From: Conexibacter sp.
Lineage (GTDB): Bacteria; Actinomycetota; Thermoleophilia; Solirubrobacterales; Solirubrobacteraceae
NCBI GenBank assembly: GCA_025964055.1
Contig: JAOPZP010000124.1
Span: forward strand, 1 to 19,323
Direction of reading: 5' to 3'
DNA: 19,323 nucleotides
Shown here: positions 14,362 to 19,323 of the stretch, piece by piece
Layout of the letters: each line of letters starts with the position of its first letter
Numbering within the stretch: position 1 is the stretch's first letter
Notes under the pieces: generated by a model
What the model saw: only the letters and a program-made list of their open reading frames with translations
Database searches by the model: none
Told to the model about the DNA's origin: nothing
Made by a program: the position numbers and the translations under genes

Positions 14362-15615
14362 ATGCATGCAAACCCGTCAAGCCGTGACGAGCGTCCGCGC
14401 GCCGAGGACGCGCCGATCACCGCCGGCGACCTCGCCGGGCGCCTGGAGGGACTCATTCCGATCGGTCTGTCGGAGCGCGGGACGAACCGCTTGGCGTGGA
14501 CGCCGGAGGATCGGCGCGCCCAGATGTGGTTCATGGAGCAGGCGGCCGGAGTGGGTCTTCGCGCGGAACGGGACCCCGCCGGGAACCTCTGGGCCCTGCC
14601 GCCCGGCGACGGGCCCTGGTGGGTGGTGGCTTCGCACCTCGACACGGTCCGCGACGGTGGGCGCCTCGACGGCGCGCTCGGCGTGGCCGCCGGCTTCGCG
14701 ATCGCTCGCGCAAGCTCCTCGCCGATCGCCGTCGTGTCATTCGCCGACGAGGAGGGCGCCCGCTTCAACACGCCGACGTTCGGCAGCAGGTGGCTCACCG
14801 GACGCCTCGACGTCGCCGACGTCCTCCAACGCACCGACGAGCACGGCGTCGAGCTGCGCCAGGCGTTCGAGGCCGCCGGCCTGACGGCCGAAGGCCTCGG
14901 TCAGGCGAGCGCCGGACTCGATCGGGTCCTGGGGGTCATCGAGCTGCACATCGACCAGAGCCTCGACGTGGACGCCAGCGGTCAACCGGCCGGGATCGTG
15001 ACCGCGCTCGCCTCGCGCCTTCGCATGAGCGCGGACATCATCGGCCGCGCCGATCACTCGGGGACCACCAGGCGCGGCGAGCGCGCCGACGCGCTGGCGG
15101 CCGGGGCACGCCTCATCGTCGCCGCCCTGGACCTGGCGCCCGACGATCCGGACTTCATGGTCACCGCATCCCGCATCATCGTCGAGCCGAACGCGGCGAC
15201 CACGATCCCGGCGCGGGTGCGCCTCTGGCTAGACGCCCGTTCACCGGAGCGCGAGCAGCTGGTCGATTGGCAGCAGGCGCTCGAGGCACTGGCCCAGGAT
15301 GTCGCGCGCCGCGGCGGGGTCGAGCTGCGGCTGGACGTCGCCTCGCAGGGTCCCGGAGTGGCCTTCGACCTCGGCGTCAACGCCGCGCTCCGCGAGGCGA
15401 GCGAGCGCCTCGGCCATCCGGCGCCCGCCGTGGTCTGCTTCGCCGGCCATGACGCCGGCATCGTCGCGCCGCATCGCCCAGCCGGGATGGTCCTCGTGCG
15501 AAACGCGACCGGGGTCAGCCACTCCCCGGCCGAGCACGTCGAGCTCGAGGACGCCGCGTACGCGGCCAACGTCGTGTTGACCGCGGTCGAGCGACTGATC
15601 TCCGTCGCACCCTGA
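14362..15615 (+). CDS. hyuC: M20-family amidohydrolase, N-carbamoyl-L-amino-acid hydrolase / allantoate amidohydrolase type
   Basis: A 417-residue protein from the ATG at 14362, with no clear Shine-Dalgarno (see promoter entry). The M20 metal ligands are present: H92 in SHLDT, bridging D103 in RLDGALGV, E130/E131 in ADEEG, H196 in ELHID, and H363 in the late GHDAG. RADHSGTTRRGERADAL is the dimerisation/substrate-binding segment common to this subgroup (usual form HAGTTPM). Relatives use two Zn, Mn, Co or Ni ions to hydrolyse N-carbamoyl amino acids, beta-ureidopropionate or allantoate, giving CO2 and ammonia. It is divergent from hyuB, so it probably acts on the ring-opened product of HyuAB. 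Sequence alone does not separate carbamoyl amino acids from other ureides. Confidence 0.9.
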   Translation: MHANPSSRDERPRAEDAPITAGDLAGRLEGLIPIGLSERGTNRLAWTPEDRRAQMWFMEQAAGVGLRAERDPAGNLWALPPGDGPWWVVASHLDTVRDGGRLDGALGVAAGFAIARASSSPIAVVSFADEEGARFNTPTFGSRWLTGRLDVADVLQRTDEHGVELRQAFEAAGLTAEGLGQASAGLDRVLGVIELHIDQSLDVDASGQPAGIVTALASRLRMSADIIGRADHSGTTRRGERADALAAGARLIVAALDLAPDDPDFMVTASRIIVEPNAATTIPARVRLWLDARSPEREQLVDWQQALEALAQDVARRGGVELRLDVASQGPGVAFDLGVNAALREASERLGHPAPAVVCFAGHDAGIVAPHRPAGMVLVRNATGVSHSPAEHVELEDAAYAANVVLTAVERLISVAP

Positions 15616-15622
15616 GGAACGG

Positions 15623-15638
15623 CTCCGGGGTGACGGAG
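15623..15638. terminator. Short hairpin between convergent hyuC and the M28 peptidase gene
   Basis: CTCCG (15623-15627) and CGGAG (15634-15638) form a 5-bp stem with a 6-nt loop, in the 53-bp gap between the two stop codons. There is no T-tract. It is the only hairpin I see where a bidirectional terminator would be expected. Confidence 0.2.
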
Positions 15639-15668
15639 TGGTTGCGACGGCTGGTGGAGCAGATCGTC

Positions 15669-17345
15669 CTACTGGGCCGGGAACCTCCGGCCAACCTTCG
15701 GGCTGCCCCGAAGCGCGGCCGTCGAACGGCTCCGCTGCGCCGCCCGCGCACGGGCCGCCTGCGCGGTGCTCTGGTCGGGGAACTTGTTGAAGGCCATCCG
15801 GATCGCCATGTTGTCGAACGTCCGCGACATGAACGTCATGACCTCCGGATCGTTGTTGCTGAGGTTGTCGCACCACCGGAACGGGTTGTCGACGCAGCCT
15901 CCGTCGAACGTCCCGATGTTGCCCTCGTAGTTGCCGACGGTTCCGCCGAAGAGGTCGACCTCCTCCGGGAGCTTGCAGCAGTCCTGCCCGGTCAGCACGC
16001 CGCTCGCCGGTACACCCGCGGCGTTGAAGCTGAACGCGTCGGTTCCGACAGGCGACAGGAACTCGTGGTTCTTCCCGATCGAGTTGAGGTAGTCGACCCC
16101 CATGTCGCGCGCGATCTTCGACGGCTCGTACACGTTGTCGGGGAACGTCGCCGTCACGGTCCGGCCGAACAGGTCGGGGCCCGCTGGGTCGAGGACGCCG
16201 ATCAGGTAGTTCCGCGTCGCGGTCACATCTGCGTCGAGGTCGTAGCTGATGTGACCCAGCTCCGCCGGGCTGAGGTGGCTGACGTAGTAGTCCGAGCCGA
16301 GAAGACCCAGTTCCTCGCCCCCGAACCAGATGAACCGCAGCTTGTTCTTGGGGTTGACCTTCCGCATCTTCTCGGCGAGGTTCAGGATCGTGGCCGAGCC
16401 CGACGCGTTGTCGAGCATGCCGGCGCCGTAGATCGCATCCAGGTGCGCGTCGACGACGACGACATGGTTCGGGTCGCCCTTCTTGGACTCCGCGATGACG
16501 TTCCAGTCATCGCGGTTCGGGTCGATGACCACGTTGATGCTGAGGTTCATGTGCGGCGGCGTCCCGGCGTGGTACTCGTCGTAGAGGCTCTTGCCCGTGT
16601 CGAACGACGTGAACGCCACGGGGATGGTCGGGACGAACGGGTTGTTGTCGCCGTCCAACAGGCTGCCGTTCGTCACCGCGGTGCGCCCTGGGTTGCCCTC
16701 GTTGAAGATGACCACGCCGGATGCGCCTGCGGCCTGCGCGTTGAGCACCTTCACGCCGAAGTTGCAGCCACCCCGCTGGATCAGCGCGATCGCGCCCTGC
16801 GTGAAGCCGCTGAAGTCGCCGGAGGTGCAGCCGCTCGTCGAGCTGGACGTCTCGGTCGGTGGGATGACGATGCCGCCGGCGGGCTGTACGTCCGCGTTGG
16901 CCGTCCCGTTGCTCGTCCCGGGATTCCAGTCGCTGACCAGCGTGAGGTCACGCGCCGTCGGCGACGTCTCGCTCCACGTCGGTGTTCCGACGAACGAGGT
17001 GTAGGTGAACTTGTACGGCTGGATCGTGACGTCATATCCGGCGGCCTTCATCTTCTGCGCGACGTACTGGACCGATTGCCAGTACCCGGGTTCGCCCGAG
17101 TTGCGCGACGGATGGCCGTCCAGGCCCGGGTTCGCGTCGGCGATCGCCTGGAACGCCTTCATGTGGTTCCAGAGGTCGTTCGTCTGGATGCAGGGCAGCA
17201 GCTTGTCCGCGGAGTTGTTGTTGCGCGCGTCGCACGCCGCCGGCGAGGGATCCGCGCCGGCAGCGGCCGGTCCGACCAGCCCCACAGCGAGGCACAGCGG
17301 TACGAGGCACCACTTTGCGAGTCGCGACCTCAGACGTCCCGGCAT
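15669..17345 (-). CDS. Secreted M28-family metallopeptidase with PA domain
   Basis: A 558-residue protein starting at the ATG at 17345 after a GGAGGGGGAGGG stretch. The signal peptide is clear: a basic N-terminus (RLRSRLAK), hydrophobic core 12-28, and likely cleavage near AAAGA at 28-32. A PA-type insert occupies about 120-270 (GAIALIQRGGCNFGVKV, AGASGVVIFNEG). The peptidase domain has H301 (DAHLD), D312 (LDNASGS), E344/E345 (GGEELGLLGS) and an Asp near 371. By comparison with Streptomyces aminopeptidase S, recalled from memory, the last zinc ligand should be a His three residues before the cysteine in the WCDNLSNND region. Here that position is F489. The C-terminal 30 residues are basic and Ala/Arg-rich. 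It is probably an exported aminopeptidase, but activity is uncertain. Confidence 0.85.
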   Translation of the reverse strand: MPGRLRSRLAKWCLVPLCLAVGLVGPAAAGADPSPAACDARNNNSADKLLPCIQTNDLWNHMKAFQAIADANPGLDGHPSRNSGEPGYWQSVQYVAQKMKAAGYDVTIQPYKFTYTSFVGTPTWSETSPTARDLTLVSDWNPGTSNGTANADVQPAGGIVIPPTETSSSTSGCTSGDFSGFTQGAIALIQRGGCNFGVKVLNAQAAGASGVVIFNEGNPGRTAVTNGSLLDGDNNPFVPTIPVAFTSFDTGKSLYDEYHAGTPPHMNLSINVVIDPNRDDWNVIAESKKGDPNHVVVVDAHLDAIYGAGMLDNASGSATILNLAEKMRKVNPKNKLRFIWFGGEELGLLGSDYYVSHLSPAELGHISYDLDADVTATRNYLIGVLDPAGPDLFGRTVTATFPDNVYEPSKIARDMGVDYLNSIGKNHEFLSPVGTDAFSFNAAGVPASGVLTGQDCCKLPEEVDLFGGTVGNYEGNIGTFDGGCVDNPFRWCDNLSNNDPEVMTFMSRTFDNMAIRMAFNKFPDQSTAQAARARAAQRSRSTAALRGSPKVGRRFPAQ

Positions 17346-17498
17346 GCGCCCTCCCCCTCCGATGGAGCGACAGCGGGCCGTCCCCCGGCCCCCACCGCAT
17401 TTGCGGGCCCCCCATACCCACGGCCCGCCCGCCCAAACCCGACTTCGGCTCTGGACGAGCAGCGGTCCCGAGGAGCTGGTGCGCCCGGAGCCCGCGTT

Positions 17499-17518
17499 AC
17501 TTAGCCCTTGCGCTAAGT
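17499..17518. promoter_or_regulatory. Palindromic operator of the ArsR-type regulator
   Basis: ACTTAGC and GCTAAGT are perfect 7-bp arms separated by CCTTGC, centred 34 bp before the regulator start. The size and dyad match operators of ArsR-family dimers. It overlaps the predicted -35 element, so binding would block RNA polymerase and give autorepression. Confidence 0.65.
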
Positions 17519-17536
17519 GTGCCACCGTGATACTTT
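17508..17536 (+). promoter_or_regulatory. Promoter of the arsR operon, leaderless
   Basis: TTGCGC (17508-17513) and TACTTT (17531-17536) are separated by exactly 17 bp. Each hexamer is a weak match to consensus (about three of six bases). The -10 ends 5 bp before the ATG at 17542, so transcription would start at or next to the start codon. The absence of any Shine-Dalgarno agrees with a leaderless mRNA. Confidence 0.5.
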
Positions 17537-17541
17537 GCCTT

Positions 17542-17886
17542 ATGGCTCAGTATTCTCAGCAGCTGAACGGCATCTTCCAAGCGCTTGCTGACCCCACTCG
17601 CCGTGCCGTGCTGTGGCGGCTCGGCCAAGGCCCCGCAAGCATCAGCGAGTTGGCGAAGCCTTTCGACATGACGTTGCCGTCCTTCATGAAGCACATCCAC
17701 CTACTCGAGGCCAGCGGATGGATCCAGACGCGCAAGGCGGGCCGGGTACGGACGTGCGTCATCGAGAAGCGATCGTTCACGGTGGTCGAAGCATGGCTGT
17801 CCGAACAACGCGAGCTCTGGGAAGGCCGCACCGACCGGCTTGAGAAGTTCGCCACCACCATGCATGAAAAGGAAGACTCGGAATGA
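17542..17886 (+). CDS. ArsR-family transcriptional regulator
   Basis: A 114-residue winged helix-turn-helix protein. LNGIFQALADPTRRAVLWRLGQGPASISELAKPFDMTL (positions 8-45) is the ArsR N-terminal and helix-turn-helix pattern, with SFMKHIHLLEASGWI as the recognition region. It has no obvious cysteine metal site (only C72), so it belongs with the non-metal ArsR proteins that pair with SRPBCC genes. Its stop overlaps the start of the next gene (ATGA at 17883-17886). It probably represses its own operon through the palindrome at 17499-17518. The effector is unknown. Confidence 0.92.
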   Translation: MAQYSQQLNGIFQALADPTRRAVLWRLGQGPASISELAKPFDMTLPSFMKHIHLLEASGWIQTRKAGRVRTCVIEKRSFTVVEAWLSEQRELWEGRTDRLEKFATTMHEKEDSE

Positions 17887-18413
17887 GCTCATCTGCACAC
17901 CCAGATCTCGATCTCACGATTTCGCGAATCATCAGGGCGCCCCGCTCGGTCGTTTGGAGCGCCTGGACAGACCGCGCGAGCTTCGAGCAATGGTGGGTGC
18001 CGGCGCCTGCCACATGCAAAGTCCTGGAAATGGATCTTCGGCCCGGTGGCTCGCTCCTCACGCAGATCAGCGACGACGGCGGCCAGTTCGTGCCGCACAT
18101 CAACGGCTGCTTTCTCGCGATCGACGATCTCGAGCGGATCGTCTTCACGAATTCTCTGGTCGGTGGATGGCGCCCGGCGGAAGAGCCATTCATGACCGCA
18201 ATCATCACGCTGAAGGATCATCCGACGGGCACCGAGTACGTCGCCCACGTGATGCACCGAAGCACCGCAGATCGAGACATGCATGAAGAGATGGGGTTCT
18301 ACGACGGGTGGGGCACCGTCACCCGGCAGCTCGCCGAACTCGCAGAGCAACGGGCGGACCCGAAAGCCAACGCCGAACGGTCCCCGCAGCAGAGAGAGGG
18401 CAACACACGATGA
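17883..18413 (+). CDS. SRPBCC / AHSA1-domain protein
   Basis: A 176-residue protein of the Bet v 1-like AHSA1 group. LTISRIIRAPRSVVWSAWTDRASFEQWW (10-37) is the family opening, followed by strand-rich sequence (LRPGGSLLTQI, ERIVFTNSL, FMTAIITLKD) and a long C-terminal helix (GWGTVTRQLAELAEQ). This fold has a hydrophobic cavity for small ligands, and members with a neighbouring ArsR gene are common. It has no signal peptide and is expected in the cytoplasm. It is coupled by ATGA overlaps to the genes on both sides, so the three products are probably made together. The specific ligand or reaction is unknown. Confidence 0.9.
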   Translation: MSSSAHPDLDLTISRIIRAPRSVVWSAWTDRASFEQWWVPAPATCKVLEMDLRPGGSLLTQISDDGGQFVPHINGCFLAIDDLERIVFTNSLVGGWRPAEEPFMTAIITLKDHPTGTEYVAHVMHRSTADRDMHEEMGFYDGWGTVTRQLAELAEQRADPKANAERSPQQREGNTR

Positions 18414-19024
18414 AGTTGACGCTGACAGAGTTCCTGTCGTTGGACGGTGTGTCGCAGGGTCCCGGGTCTCCTGACGAGGACACCAGCGACGGATTCACCC
18501 AGGGCGGCTGGCTCGTCCCGCACATCGACGACGCGTTCATTCAACAGACCGCGACCTGGCTCGGCGAGGCCGACGCGCTTCTGCTCGGCCGCCGTACGTA
18601 CAACAGCTTTGCGAGGGACTGGCCGAAGATCACCGACCCGGAAGATCCCTTCACGGAGAAGATGAATGGCTTGACGAAGTACGTGGCCTCCCGCAGCTTG
18701 GCGAAGGCCGATTGGGCGCCGACCACAATCCTGTCCGGAGACATCCTCGCGTCGGTTGCTGAGTTGAAGAAGCAGCCCGGTCGGGATTTGCAGATTCACG
18801 GCAGCGCCCAGCTGGGCCAGTCATTGCTGGCCGCTGGGCTGATAGACGAGTTGCGGCTGGTGATCGCCCCGGTGGTCGTCGGCAACGGCCGTCGACTGTT
18901 CCCAGAAGGGGGTGCCCCCGCGGGGCTGGGCCTCCTCCGCAACGAAACGACACCAGGCGGACTTGCGATCCTGGTCTATGAGACGGCAGGGCTTCCCAAG
19001 TACGGGACGTACGAGGGCGCGTAG
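18410..19024 (+). CDS. Dihydrofolate-reductase-like protein (RibD C-terminal domain family)
   Basis: A 204-residue protein from the ATG at 18410, which overlaps the previous stop and follows a GAGAGGG motif. The RibD-C fold is shown by KLTLTEFLSLDGVSQGPG, the ALLLGRRTYNSF strand-turn, LQIHGSAQLGQSLLAAGLIDELRL and IAPVVVGNGRRLF. Family members bind NADPH and reduce a carbonyl or imine of pterin- or flavin-related substrates, but this stand-alone group has no assigned substrate. The partner genes (ArsR, SRPBCC) form a recurrent trio in actinobacteria. Confidence 0.92.
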   Translation: MKLTLTEFLSLDGVSQGPGSPDEDTSDGFTQGGWLVPHIDDAFIQQTATWLGEADALLLGRRTYNSFARDWPKITDPEDPFTEKMNGLTKYVASRSLAKADWAPTTILSGDILASVAELKKQPGRDLQIHGSAQLGQSLLAAGLIDELRLVIAPVVVGNGRRLFPEGGAPAGLGLLRNETTPGGLAILVYETAGLPKYGTYEGA

Positions 19025-19032
19025 ATCCCACC

Positions 19033-19045
19033 GCCGGGCACCGGC
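19033..19045. terminator. Short hairpin between convergent genes
   Basis: GCCGG and CCGGC pair around a 3-nt loop, 9 bp after the stop of the reductase gene and inside the 57-bp convergent gap. There is no T-tract, so its role as terminator is weakly supported. Confidence 0.25.
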
Positions 19046-19081
19046 ATCAGCGCGACACATCGCGTGACCTGCCGCCGCGAG

Positions 19082-19323
19082 CTAGGACTTGGCCTCGGAG
19101 GGGTCGGGCAGCGCGGCCAGTTGGTCGCGCAGCCACTCCGCGATCACGGGCGCGATGCGCAACCCGAGGTCGACGGCGGGCTCGAACGGCGAGCCACCGC
19201 CCTCCGTGATCGCCTGCTTGATGCCCTCGAGCATCTCGCGCTGCGCGATCGTGTGCCGGAGCTCGCGCTCCAGCGCGACGCGCGCGTCATCGGGCTCGAG
19301 CAGGCGCGGCGCCAGGAACGTGC
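19082..19323 (-). CDS. C-terminal part of an unrecognised protein (partial, N-terminus off the right edge)
   Basis: The reverse strand is open from the right edge to a TAG at 19082-19084, giving 80 codons. The sequence is helical and charged: ARVALERELRHTIAQREML, then GIKQAITEGGGSPFEPAVDLGLRIAPVIAEWLRDQLAALP, ending SEAKS. It has no membrane segment. It could be the ligand or dimerisation tail of a PadR- or TetR-like regulator, but I see no diagnostic motif. The regular GC third positions and the clean stop support it being coding. It is convergent with the ArsR operon. Confidence 0.6.
   Translation of the reverse strand, partial: TFLAPRLLEPDDARVALERELRHTIAQREMLEGIKQAITEGGGSPFEPAVDLGLRIAPVIAEWLRDQLAALPDPSEAKS

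Larger units (their letters stand above)
17346..17541. promoter_or_regulatory. Divergent region between the peptidase gene and arsR
   Basis: These 196 bp hold the ribosome binding site of the peptidase gene (about 17348-17360, minus strand) and the arsR promoter at the right end. The middle is C-rich on the plus strand. I see no small gene in it. Confidence 0.5.

Noticed and set aside
14283..14834. N-terminal extension of the hyuB frame by 184 codons
   Set aside because: It runs antisense through hyuC and the AT-rich promoter. Its sequence has no relation to hydantoinase B.
15630..17504. 624-codon plus-strand frame opposite the M28 peptidase gene
   Set aside because: The minus strand has a signal peptide, PA domain and metal motifs. 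The plus frame is repetitive Val/Arg/Asp/Glu sequence typical of an antisense shadow.

Overview
This is a GC-rich window (about 70% by eye) with dense, tightly packed genes, GC-type third positions, many ATGA stop/start overlaps and a GGAGG-type Shine-Dalgarno before many genes. That style, and the mix of protein families, points to a high-GC actinobacterium, possibly of the Solirubrobacterales/Thermoleophilia. The taxon is an inference. I saw no rRNA, tRNA, insertion sequence, CRISPR array or replication origin.

Region A (1-2190, minus strand) is a three-gene operon. It runs from a small unrecognised protein, through a zinc-dependent NAD-type alcohol/formaldehyde dehydrogenase, to a tandem-domain universal stress protein cut by the left edge. 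It is divergent from a plus-strand GntR/FCD regulator (2369-3121). The 178 bp between them hold two inverted repeats.

Region B (3131-15615) is the most interesting part and reads as one catabolic island. Reading the minus strand from right to left, it encodes hydantoinase/oxoprolinase subunits B and A, then a ribose-type ABC importer (lipoprotein binding protein, double ATPase, permease). These are followed by a glutamate-1-semialdehyde-aminomutase-like class III aminotransferase, a dehydrogenase of the DapB/2,4-diaminopentanoate dehydrogenase type, and a cyclase/kynurenine-formamidase-like metal hydrolase. Divergent from hyuB is an M20 amidohydrolase of the N-carbamoyl-amino-acid hydrolase (hyuC) type. 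The implied logic is uptake of a small cyclic amide or ureide, ATP-dependent ring opening (HyuAB), removal of the carbamoyl group (HyuC), then rearrangement and oxidation of the freed amino compound (aminotransferase and dehydrogenase). The cyclase would supply a second hydrolytic step. The substrate cannot be named from sequence. The GntR/FCD gene at the far end is the obvious candidate regulator. The hyuB/hyuC divergent promoter carries an AT-rich palindrome cluster that could be its operator.

Region C (15669-17345, minus) is a secreted M28 metallopeptidase with a PA insert. It appears to lack one of the usual zinc-ligand histidines.

Region D (17542-19024, plus) is a coupled three-gene operon: ArsR regulator, AHSA1/SRPBCC protein and RibD-C/DHFR-like reductase. 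The ArsR gene looks leaderless, with a perfect 7-bp-arm operator over its -35 box. The right edge (19082-19323, minus) holds the C-terminal 80 codons of a gene I do not recognise.
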